This document shows, in pieces, positions 1 to 9,430 of a stretch of DNA of 64,000 nucleotides. Where the stretch lies: positions 62,001-126,000 of the forward strand of contig JAKSZP010006696.1 in assembly GCA_022478985.1 (NCBI GenBank), written 5' to 3'. A model generated the notes under the pieces. The model was given only the letters and a program-made list of their open reading frames with translations. It searched no databases and was not told where the DNA came from. Position numbers and translations under genes: made by a program. Every line of letters begins with the position of its first letter. Position 1 is the first letter of the stretch. The stretch comes from Massospora cicadina. Lineage: Eukaryota > Entomophthoromycota > Entomophthoromycetes > Entomophthorales > Entomophthoraceae.

Positions 1-1790
1 CTGTAAACATTTGCTAGAACATGTTGATATCATCAAAGTGAACTAAATTACAATACAGCTTCAGATCACCCATGATTGTATCCATAGCACGCTGGAACGT
101 AGCCAGGGCGTTGTACAAGCCCTGTGGCATACATGTAGCTGGAATAACCCCTTTGAGGTGATTGTAACGCTTTTCTCACGTTCTGCCACTGGAAATTTGA
201 TTTTCCAGTACCTCAATATAAAATCCATGGTGGATTAATAATTAGCCCCTCAAACTTAATCTAATGCATCTTCAATCCATGGGAGGGAGTAGGAATCTTT
301 CTTCATTGCGTTATTGATTTTTTGATAGTCAATGGCCACCCAGTTTGTGCCATCTTTTTTCTTAACAATAAGCACCGGCAATGTCCACAGACTCTTAGAT
401 GGCTATAACATCCCTTGCTCAATCAATTTATCTACCTCATTTGAGACAACCTCTTCTGCCGCCTTTAAGAACTGAATAGGCGTTGATCGAATAGGAGGGT
501 GATCACCCATATCTAACCCAATGCACCACCTCTTGGGCACATCCCAAGTCATTATCATCTGATGCAAAAATATCTCAGTATTTTTCGAATAATGATATTG
601 CCTTATCTTTCTGTTCCTCTGACAATTCAGTTAGAGCTTCGCGCAGAACCACTGTTATTACACCAAATGATGAATTTTCTGGTAGGCCAAGGTCCTCCTA
701 TGATCCAAAGTCATGAACGTGGTGAACCTCATCAATAGGGTCTAAATAAAGATAAGCCACCACTTAGTGAATTTTATCATCAAAACCTTCTGTAGGTTTG
801 CTAGCAATACCTTCACTTCCCCATTTTTGGTAACAGTAGCCCCAGAGCCACATGGGGACCAAGCCATGATTGTTGGTAGGGCCCCACAATTTCCTGTATA
901 GCCCTTCAGGGACGTCTACTTTGAGCTCAGACCCTATTATGCACTGATGCCCAGAAGGTATGCTCAAAGCGCTTTCAGCTCATAGCAGAATACCTTTATA
1001 CTTGTAGATCTAATTATAGAGGGCTTTGGTTCTCCACTTCATTATCCAATATCAGACAGGAATCACCCCATCACTATATGCCAAATTGATCTGAATGGCC
1101 CGGAACAGATACATTGGATTCTGCTGGAGGTAAAATAAGTGGGGATCTGATGTCCCAAGTTACTAATGGTTTCTTTCTGCCATATTGACCTTAGCTCCAA
1201 ATCGCCTCATGAATGTAGCACCTATTAAAATATCTTAGTTATTATTTAGCGGAACCACCTCTGGAGTGGATGCCCTAACTGAACCAAATTTGCAAAGGTA
1301 ACATGCTGTAAGCTCCTTTGGAAACAGTTCTCTGGGCCCCCACAGTCCTATACACTACTCTGCGATCCACATCTGGCTTTAGCGGATGCTTGGCCATGAT
1401 CTTGGTGGAAATTATATTAACTGAGGCACCAGTTTCTATAATATCTCGTATGTTTGTATTCTTAACAAAAATATCACAGTAGGTAACTCCAAATAAGAAG
1501 AACCATTGGTGTTTATTATGTAGAAGTCCAAGGGTTTTTTGTTACTAAGGAAGGAGGAGATACCCATAACAACATGAGGATAATACTGAGAGGACTTTTC
1601 TAGTGGAATGGCTACGTTAACCTCCACTAGGGAGGCGATGTCCGTTTTAGGGTCCAGAAGTACTTATGCCGTTTTGTTCCAGTTTTTTGCCATGCATATG
1701 GTTTTTGCACATCTTGGCGGAACTTAAAAGCCTGAATGGGAATAGTCACTATCTTGAATTATGGATGAGGTATCCGCTGGGAGCTTTTGG
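1..1790 (-). pseudogene. pol: Gypsy-A pol: aspartic protease and N-terminal reverse transcriptase, decayed
   Basis: The minus strand encodes retrotransposon polyprotein pieces in shifting frames. Protease: ETGASVNIIS near 1445-1400, where the family has D-T/S-G; the catalytic Asp is Glu here. A linker follows (about 970-700), then RT: VDKLIEQGM and PVLIVKKKDGTNWVAIDYQ near 440-300, a MDF-RYWKIKF block near 230-180 (family: MDL-SGYWQI), and MPQGLYNALATFQRAMD near 130-70. The polymerase motif reads VHFDD near 45-25 instead of Y-x-DD. Stops and frameshifts separate the blocks, so no functional product is expected. The enzyme would copy element RNA into cDNA in the virus-like particle. RNase H and integrase would lie to the left of the window. 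Confidence 0.8.
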
Positions 1791-1989
1791 TATAATAAGT
1801 CATTGGGCTGGGTTCTGAGCCCAAGGCAAAGAGACTCTTGGCAATTTTTATGGACAATTAAATTCGAATTAGTGGAGGTAGAGCGTCCCATCTCTACTCC
1901 ACTTGAGCTTTCCTCTGCTCGATCATACTAGATGGCACTTCATACACCTTCTGGTTTCCTGGCAATTAACTGCATATTTCCCTTTTCTT

Positions 1990-3475
1990 CTTCATGAAAA
2001 GCAAGCATTCAAAAAGGGCTCACGTCTATAGTATGCGCCTAAAGGTCCAGAGAAAAGTTAACCAAAGGATTGAAGTTAGGCTAGGGACATGGCGGCTGAA
2101 TGTAAGGAGGGCAAAAAGGATCTTTCAATATATAAGGTGGACGAATATTCCCCAATGGCTTATAACTGGGCTATTGCTGTTCATATCCTGAGGAGTATGC
2201 TGTGGCGGTAGCAGGGGCCTTCTGCTCCACATTAGGAGCAATGAACGTGGTGGAGAGACGGTGAAAAGTGTTCTAAATTTGAATAAGCTCCACATCTTCA
2301 TCCAGTAAGTGAGACATAGCATTATGCAGTTCATGGTAGGGTTTGACTGCCACATCATTGCTATGCCTAAATCCTCAGCTGATAAAGTATCGGCGCCTAC
2401 TAACATATGTGCTTCTACCTGAATCGCTCATCAAGCTCCTCCAGGGGCTCATCTTTGTGAAACTGTATGGTAAGAAAGTCGGCTTTCTGCTGCGCCATCA
2501 TAGCTGCACCCCCAAACAAATGGAGCACAGCCTCTTTTACCTCTTAATAAGATACAGAACTATTTTGGAGGTAACAGGTGACCTGATTGCTCTCACCACA
2601 TCCAAAGCAGACAGCAACAGTTTTTTTCGCCAATTTGAGGCCCCTTCCATGGCGAATTCGAATAATTTAAAATACCTGTGCATATTTTCAACAACTGAAT
2701 TGCAGTAACTTCTCAATCCGAACAAATTCACCTTTCTCCAGTCTCTGGCTGCTAGGAACAGCCAAATTAGGTCTGAATGATTGGGGGGAAAGATTTTCTT
2801 GTGAACTAGCATAAGGTTGCATAGATGGATGCAAATCTGCTAAAGTAGACTCAGAAGAAGTTGGGTTGCGAGGAGGGATTGCCTCGACCCGAGGGATGAT
2901 TGCTGGCTGATCCATAGCATTCTTCTCCCAACCCACCGCTGACTGCGCCTTTCCCCCTGTACCAGCTTGTTCAGCAAAATGGTTGTTAATTATTTGCTCA
3001 GATTTAACCAAGTAACACCAATACCACCGTCTTGCACTTCCTTTGAAGAGTTTCATAAAGATTTTGAAATTCACGGTGGAATTCTTACTCAGAGTCCAGG
3101 TTATTCTCCATTGCCTGAGGCTGTGGGAGAACTTTCTCCACTGTGCTTCGCATTCTTGAATGCTGCCATCAAGTACCATGTGCTTTTTAATTGGTATCAT
3201 CTACTTGATTAATAAGGGGTGGCTTGCTCTCACACCAGCTCCTCATTGGCCCGTTAAAGGGTATCCAATCACTCTTGCATGTCTGTATACTCTACTGTCT
3301 TGATGAATGGAGGGTAATTTCTCAGCTCCAATCAGCCTGACTAGCACTTCCAACTGTGTAACCCTACTCAGAAACTGGTGATATTCAGTAGACGCCAAAT
3401 AAGAGATGAGCATATGGTCAACTATCTGCTGATTACAACACTCAAAGCAAAGTTGACTAAATTCAGCTGCCACAG
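1990..3475 (-). pseudogene. gag: Gypsy-A gag, decayed
   Basis: Minus-strand fragments align with gypsy-B gag in order: FKLFEFAMEG and RKKLLLSALD (about 2730-2620) match the FxLFDMIM and MNCLDTDCQ region of gypsy-B; SVSYQEVKEAVLHLFGG and FLTIQFHKDEPLEELDERF (about 2560-2440) match SYAEAKAAIMKEFG and IQFSKDESLASFADQF. A Pro/Ser-rich stretch sits near 2950-2750. A worn zinc-knuckle-like KGKYAVNCQ occurs near 1970. Gag would form the particle shell and bind RNA. At least four frame changes and several stops are present, so it is a pseudogene. The start is not determined. Confidence 0.7.
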
Positions 3476-4726
3476 AGTCAAAGTGATCCGTTATTCACCA
3501 CTTTGTCAGGGCAACCCTATCTCTAATCTGAGTTTTTTGCAGCTTCAAGCACTTCCACCCGTTCCGCCAGGCCCATCATTAAATGCTCAGTGTTGCTCCC
3601 AACGTGGTGATGTCCCAAATCCATTCCACCGGTAGACCACACTGATCCAACAGTTCCCCTATCATTCGAGGTAAATCCTGATCCAACTATGGAGCCAAAA
3701 CTTCCAAATGATGGCGGAAATCCACAACACGGAGGTCCACCTGCACCATCGCCCCATAAACCTCCAAAAGGAGTGATCAAGATGGTCAAGTAGAAGGTGG
3801 GTATCAATCTTCTGCGCTTGAAAAAACCACATGATGTCCCCAATATCAATATTGTGTTAGGCCAGCACATGCAGTAGATGGCGGATCAATGGATGCACAT
3901 ATGCAACTAGATATCCTTTGATTCCATGGGTAATAAGCTGACGAGACAGCCCCATGGTAGTCATATTAAGATAGGACATATACCATGTGTATAAGGTTTC
4001 TTGTCCCATTGATTGTAGAATAAGCTCAGTGCATGCTCCCCCGCCTCATTTCATAGAGTTTGTATTCCCACAGAAGCCATTCTATAATGCCCTGCAGCTG
4101 CTGGGGTCACATTTGTAGAGTGATGTTTTTGATCCGCTGCTAACTCAGGACAATTTCCTAACTTCAAATTAATTATAGCATCTTAATCACCCAGATCTGT
4201 CGCCGTGAAAAGTGTCAGTTCATTGTTGAATGCTTCCCTAGTTTTCATAAAGTATTAAGTGTGAAATCTGATTTGGGTTTAATGTAATAAGTAAGGGCTC
4301 ACCATGATGCCCTAGTGCTGATAAGCTACAGTTGACCAGTGGCCCCCTGTAGTAAGCACCACTGTTGAATTCTCAGCGTAATAGAGCGATTCCACTGAGC
4401 TGGTTTGCATAGGGTATTAGCCACTGAGCAACCAAATTGGACAATATGAAGATCACTGAATCTTGATAGAAACCAATAAATATAATATTTGGAGCAATCT
4501 CCTCAATCAACCCTTTTTAATATAAAATGGTAAATGCAGAACTTAATTGCGGATTACTAAAAATTTCCTCCTCTCATTTCTTCTTCTCAACTCTTACCTT
4601 GATATTTCAAGTCAAGCCCATCCTCTGCTTAGTAATCTCCTATTCATTCCCTTTTTGGATTTTTCGTCTATTGCAAGGTTTTGGTGGAACTTCCTTGATT
4701 CGCTGTATATTGATTTTAAATTTAAA
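3476..4726 (-). other. Gypsy-A leader / 5' LTR end (tentative)
   Basis: No gene is recognised. A 115-codon minus-strand frame (3523-3870), Gly/Pro/Phe-rich and ending in a short helical VEVLEAAKNSD stretch, may be the gag N-terminus. From about 4320 up to 4726 there is no coding signal. If the 5' LTR of gypsy-A starts at 28607 on the minus strand and is interrupted by U1 at 4727-27871, then an LTR ending near 4310 would total about 1.15 kb, close to the 1.15-1.18 kb LTRs of gypsy-B and gypsy-C. That length match is the only support. Confidence 0.35.
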
Positions 4727-5099
4727 TTTATTTGAGGTATGCCAACCAGGGGACAGACATTACTGAAATGGAAACACTAAAAACAAACTAAACATGGCCT
4801 ACCGCCTAAAACGAGCAGCTAGACACATAAAATGAGAAAACAACCAACCAGATGGTACAGCGGTGAACTGCTTAACCCATCATAGTGGAAGGGGAAGGGG
4901 GATTAGGGGGCTCATCTGTGGGTTCCTCATCAGACCATGGGCCAAGGCAGAAAGCAAGGGCGTGTGGTTATCAGCAATATGCGGGGCGAGTTTTCAGAGG
5001 ACCAATTGTTTGGTTAAATTGTTTTCAGCATTAATCGCACCTAAGTAAGTGGACAAGCATTTTACTGCTTGAATGTGGATGGCCGGAAGTTGGGAGAGT

Positions 5100-5685
5100 A
5101 AAGCAGAGCTAGCACGGTAGGTATTGGTTTGTATTTTGAAGTGGAAAGCACTTTTTGAATGGCATCTGCGGCATGTTTGTAAAGCTGAATAATGTCATTT
5201 TTGCTCTATGGGTTCCATTATAGGGCGATAATGGGAGTAGGAGACCTTTGTTAAGCATTATCACTGTGTGGGAAATAGTATTGCAGATGAAAGCATGCCA
5301 GGTTGGACAACAGCTGCCACAGAAAAATGATGTTGGGTGCATAATAAACTGTCTTTTGGTTATGGGGCATTAAAGAGCCAAGGGATCTCAATGGGGAGTT
5401 TGTAAAAGGGCAAATTCTTCCATCTTGACTTCAGGATCTTCAATAACATTACCCATTTCATCAGTTTCATTCTGAATATGCCATGGGTTCATCTCATACA
5501 AATCCTCGTTTTCCACAATAGGGGTGGTTGAGGATGGCAAATGGGTTGGGACACTGGATCAAACTTTTGTCCAAGCTGATTCATGATTGGTGAGAGCATT
5601 GGTGGCACCGAGCTTAGGAGGGGCCTGATTGGCTTCTGTGGGTGTTGGAGTGACAGGCTTTGAAGGAGGGGGTAGGATTGCACCC
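5100..5685 (-). pseudogene. U1 ORF, C-terminal part
   Basis: The minus-strand frame entering at 5685 reads GAILPPPSKPVTPTPTEANQ and continues the reading interrupted at 26979 (..SALSEWG). The joined LSEWG-AILPPP matches LKFFEWGMILPPP of U3 and the corresponding place in U2, which shows the two halves belong together. A stop falls near 5560, after which an acidic stretch (EDLYEMNPWHIQNETDEMG, about 5480-5420) resembles the acidic segment of U3. A further fragment (5109-5342) includes FCGSCCP, which I cannot assign. Function unknown; by position it is the tail of a LINE ORF1-like RNA-binding protein. Confidence 0.6.
5681..5685. repeat. Target-site duplication of gypsy-B, left copy (CACCC)
   Basis: CACCC directly precedes the 5' LTR start (TGTTGGG at 5686) and recurs directly after the 3' LTR end at 26979-26983. 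Five base pairs is the usual size for Ty3/gypsy integration. The pair also marks where the U1 reading frame is split. Confidence 0.9.
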
Positions 5686-6293
5686 TGTTGGGATTTTTGC
5701 CCATATTTCCAGCCTGCTAGATTTCCTGGTGTCGCTAAGAGAAAATTCCCTAAAGTGAAGTGAATTGGAAATCGGTTGGCCCAAGTTTTGGAGGAACTAC
5801 GTTTGGGGGATTTTGGTATATTCGCCTGGTTGTATCTGTCAGGGATCAATATGGATGAATACCTAATATCTCATCAGGTGGAGCGGCTGATGAGTAAGGG
5901 CATCTAATAGTGATCAACTATCAGGTGTACTGATTGGGATTGGTCAGGTTTCATCACCAACTGATTGGGTATGCATGGTGAGTTGCAATGTGAGTGATGC
6001 CACCTGCATTTAGTGAATCAATTGGTTGGTGAAGTGACCTGCCATAATGGGTAAAAAGTCCCATTACATAAGCGGGTTGGTAGCCAATTATGGTTTGTTC
6101 ACTTGGATCGAGAGGAAAACATTAGGGACACGTTTCCAACTATTTCCGTTTGAGGTCTCAAGGATGTCCAATGACAGAATCCTAGCCAGGATGGGGAAGA
6201 CCATCGCTGCTGATATAAGGAAGAGTGATTCAATGTCAACGGCTGCCATTTCTTCAAAGAGGTGCTAACTGAGGGTTAGACGGCCAAATCCCC

Positions 6294-6301
6294 TATATAT
6301 T
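6294..6301 (+). promoter_or_regulatory. TATA-like box of the gypsy-B 5' LTR
   Basis: TATATATT is followed by CCCTAGGATTC; the 3' LTR has TATAAATT at the same place (26438) followed by TCCTAGGATTC, and gypsy-C LTR has a TATTTATT-CCCTTGG equivalent near 61025. Conservation between LTRs and position within the LTR support a promoter role; the start site is not visible. Confidence 0.5.
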
Positions 6302-6560
6302 CCCTAGGATTCACTACAAAAAAATTCACACATATACCCATGCAGATATACATTAATACATTAGAACATTATTAGTTTTATTTTAGATATGAATATAGTT
6401 AGACTATCAGCATCTAGCGTTAAGTTCCATCTCAAGGATATTATTGCAGAAGGAAATAATTGGTAGACTCTCAGAGAGAAGAGTAGAGATCTGAGCGGGG
6501 ATCTAGAGACAAAGGGAATCATGACTAAGGGATCGCTGCTGACTGTGTGTTGGGCTGAAG

Positions 6561-6576
6561 GAGACTGTCATCAGAG
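6561..6576. repeat. Target-site duplication of LINE-A1, left copy
   Basis: GAGACTGTCATCAGAG is found here and again at 13030-13045. The uninterrupted 3' LTR contains the sequence once (about 26708-26723), so it is LTR sequence duplicated on LINE insertion. Confidence 0.92.
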
Positions 6577-6670
6577 ATCATATCTCTTTCTGCTAAGCAT
6601 CACTTTTCGAAAATCAATTCAGCCTGAAATTTAGCTCCACTAAAGAGATTTACGAAAACTATTAGCAAAT

Positions 6671-9430
6671 ATGGTGGGAAACCCCGCAAAGAACCCGCAG
6701 GCTATGCCAAACGAGCCAGCACCACCCCCAAACGAAGCAACCCTCGGTTACCCACCTCAGGGTCAACCAAAATCACCCGCTCTCAAGCAGCAGCCATGAA
6801 AGCAGGCACCACCCCCCAACCTGGAGCTACTCCAACTAGCGCCAGTTCACCTGATCGCACTTCTGCAACCTGCACGCCTAACAGCTCTGTGTGCGCTGCC
6901 TCCCACCAACCCGCTGGGCCCCCTCCAACCAAGGAGGCCATCACCCACGCTGTTTTAATGGCGTCTGCTCAGTTGAATGCAACTCAGCCCATCCAGGCAT
7001 TCACCTCCCCCATTGTGTCAGCTAATTCAGCCCCATCTATTATTGCTGACGCCGTGTTTCTGGCTCCCTCCATGAGGGGCGATACCCAGCTACCTGGCCC
7101 CCAAATCCTCAGATGTAAGGTTGGATTAGCCGCACATTCTGGTTCACTAAGCACCAAATTGGGACAATCTACTCTTCCCAATGAGGATTCAAATGGTTCG
7201 GATTTTGGAACTTCACACCAGTTCCAATCTCACCCATCCCATTTAAACCCGTAATTGGCACTTCTCAAGTCGGCACTTTATCTCCATATGCTGAAAACGA
7301 CCAATTCACCAATCAGCCATTAAGTTTTGCCCATGAAATCACAGCAAATACTTGGGCTGAATTTACCCAAATAGATTGGGATGGTGATGAAACATCGCCA
7401 TCCTCCCAATTGGCTGGAGTTAATTCCAATCTGGATGGGCCTCCCCAATTTAGCAAGGCCCAACAATCACCTGGCCCCCAAACCCTCAGATGTAAGGTTG
7501 GATTAGCCACACATTCTGGTTCACTAAGCACCAAATTGGGACAATCTACTCTTCCCAATGGGGATTTAAATGGTTCAGATTTTGGAACTTCACACCAGTT
7601 CCAATCTCACCCGTCCCATTTAAACCCCATAATCGGCACTTCTCAAGTCGGCACTTTATCTTTATATGCTGAAAACGACCAATTCACCAATCAGCCAGTG
7701 AGTTTTGCCCACAAAATCACAGCAAATACTTGGGCTGAATTTACCCAAATAGATTGGGATGGTGATGAAACATCGCCCTCCTCCCAATTGGCTGGAGTTA
7801 ATTCCAATCTGGATGGGCCACCCCAATTTAGCGAGGCCAAATAATCCGCCTTAATTTGATATGACGCCAGCAACTTCTGTAACATTCCAGCAACAAGGGA
7901 ACTCTGCAAACTTGTTCAAACCACCAGCTCACACTCAACCTGCGATTGCAGCCCAAAGCAAACACAAACGTACAAAAGGAGCCACTGGGGCGTGGCAAAA
8001 CCTCTGGCACCAACGCTACCCAAATCTGATCCACGTGAAGTGGCGTTTATTACTGATGTTAAGAAGAAATGGGCCGAAACTAGAGCGCAAAAAGCTCTAC
8101 CTCGCTCAACCCTCTCCCACGCAATTCGCCTTTATTATGGGCATAACCCTGTTGAATTCTATACAGAGGATTACTTCTCATACTTTGCAGCGATTGCGGA
8201 GACATTCCCAATTAACACCACCATCCATGAATCAGTGGAGGGCCACTACATCGATGTGGGCTTCACTGAAGCTGCCCTTGATGACCATGCTGCACCCTCC
8301 AGGTCATTATTCCACGCGGATCTCTTCGCATCTCCCACACACGCTCTCACCTGGAGAAAATTTCATGGGTTACTTTTTCCAACCTACCAACGACTGTTGA
8401 TCCTGAGTCTCTTAAAATGGCACTCCATCGTGGTTTAATGGAGTTTGGGTCTGTTCTTTCAGTGGACTTTAGCGTCCCCTCTTACTATGCTCCCACTCAA
8501 AGAGCTCGCAGTGCTAGGGCGTCGTTCATCCCCTCCCCCACTGTATCCCGCAACATTGAGGTTATTCCTCGTGTGGCGGTAGTTGGGGCATGCCCTGAGA
8601 TTTTTTTGTCGACCCTGATCAGGCGCGCCCCCGGTGTTCATGGTGTAACGCCCTTGGACACTTGTATAGTGGCTGCACAGCTCGAAAACAAGCCCTCTTA
8701 GCCACCACCCAGGGGCCTAAACCAGGCCAAAAACAATCCCACGTGGCTGCAGCAGCAATTCCACAACCCACACAATGGGTTCCCGTTCAAGACCTGTCCC
8801 CTGAGGCTTTACGCCTAGCAGTTGAAACAGCTAACCCCACTATTGGTATGGGATACCTTCGCGCTCATGCCCCCCTTCCAATGGGCACCCCCTCCAAACT
8901 CCCAGAGTCAACTCCCTCTCTCACCAAGCGCAAGGCATCTCCCACAGGGTGCCCCTCGTCAGCCACCCCCACTCAGGGCTCCGCGGCACCCCCACCAACC
9001 TCCACCAGCGATTTATCGCATCAACCCTCAACTCCCAATGGAGCTATGCCCACCAGCATGGACTGGCAACCCGCGGCCTGCGGTAGAAGTGCCACCTCAA
9101 AGAGTCCTACCCCAGCCCCACAGTCCATTTCGCGCGGATCCTTTGCAGTGTTGGAGGAAGTGAATATGGACTCAGACTCATCAAATGGGGACACCGCGGA
9201 GGTCACCATTGAGCACCCTCAGGTCCTTCCCCTGCAACGGAGCGGGGGCAGCATCCTAGGCTGGCTTACTGGGTCCTCCGCCACCCCCACCCTCTCCTTC
9301 CCCTCAGAACCCTCGACGCTCCTCAAAGCTTGCAGCTAATAGTCAAGCTAAAGGACTCAAAACTAGCCGCCTCACAGCAGCAGGTTTGAGCGCTGGCAAC
9401 CCCCCAGGACATGGAGGGGAACAGCTATGA
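6671..9430 (+). pseudogene. LINE-A1 ORF1: zinc-knuckle nucleic-acid-binding protein, frameshifted
   Basis: ORF1 proteins of LINEs bind the element RNA and form the RNP. Order seen: a basic N-terminus with KITRSQAAAMKAG (about 6760-6810, cf. TTRSQTAAAKA in LINE-A2); a Pro/Ser-rich region; a 126-residue segment present twice (7093-7847); a folded part with HESVEGHYIDVGFTEAA and LKMALHRGLMEFGSVLSVDF that I read as RRM-like; a CCHC knuckle CSWCNALGHLYSGC near 8625-8670; a Pro/Ser-rich tail; and a C-terminal SAGNPPGHGGEQL ending at the TGA that overlaps the ORF2 start (ATGA at 9427). At least five frame breaks are present, near 7242, 7845-7860, 8380, 8597 and 9305. The ATG at 6671 is a guess, because the conserved TRSQ frame is a different one. 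Confidence 0.75.
7093..7847 (+). repeat. Tandem duplication of about 377/378 bp inside LINE-A1 ORF1
   Basis: Unit 1 starts at 7093 and unit 2 at 7470, each opening CCTGGCCCCCAAA. They are nearly identical. Unit 2 stays open for its full length, while unit 1 lacks one base in a C-run near 7250, which closes the frame. A whole-codon unit length of 378 (126 residues) suggests the duplication arose in a coding ORF1 and the deletion came afterwards. LINE-A2 shows no clear second copy, though that region is decayed. Confidence 0.93.

Larger units (their letters stand above)
1..4726 (-). mobile_element. Gypsy-A: degraded Ty3/gypsy LTR retrotransposon, 5' part (3' part lies beyond the window edge)
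   Basis: Read on the minus strand, this stretch gives gag (about 3475 to 1990), an aspartic protease (about 1450 to 1390) and the start of reverse transcriptase (down to base 1, where the window cuts it). The gag-PR-RT order is that of Ty3/gypsy elements. All frames are broken. Sequence between about 4320 and 4726 probably belongs to its 5' LTR, which would continue at 27882-28607 on the far side of the U1 insertion. Related to gypsy-B but clearly a different subfamily, since its gag aligns only in short patches. Confidence 0.8.
4727..5685 (-). mobile_element. U1 retroposon, 3' portion (continues at 26979-27871)
   Basis: This is the 3' half of an ORF1-only retroposon on the minus strand. Its 3' end carries the same tail as the LINE-B copies (TGTCCCCTGG, then CCTCAAATAAA; about 4760-4727). 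Beyond it lies TAAATTTAAA (4717-4726), repeated at 27872-27881 on the far side of the 5' half, consistent with a 10-bp target-site duplication. The two halves are separated by gypsy-B, whose CACCC duplication marks the join. Joined length is about 1.84 kb, close to U2 (1.89 kb). Confidence 0.75.
5686..6576 (+). repeat. Gypsy-B 5' LTR, first segment
   Basis: It begins TGTTGGGATTTTTGCCCATA and matches the 3' LTR (25829 onward) base for base over long runs. It is interrupted at 6576 by LINE-A1 and resumes at 13046. Rejoined length is about 1.15 kb. An ACTATCAGGTGTAC-type segment and the TATA region are shared with the 3' LTR. Confidence 0.95.

Noticed and set aside
5489..5849. Minus-strand frames running from U1 into the LTR (5489-5704, 5559-5849)
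   Set aside because: They are accidental fusions of U1 coding sequence with antisense LTR sequence across the insertion junction.
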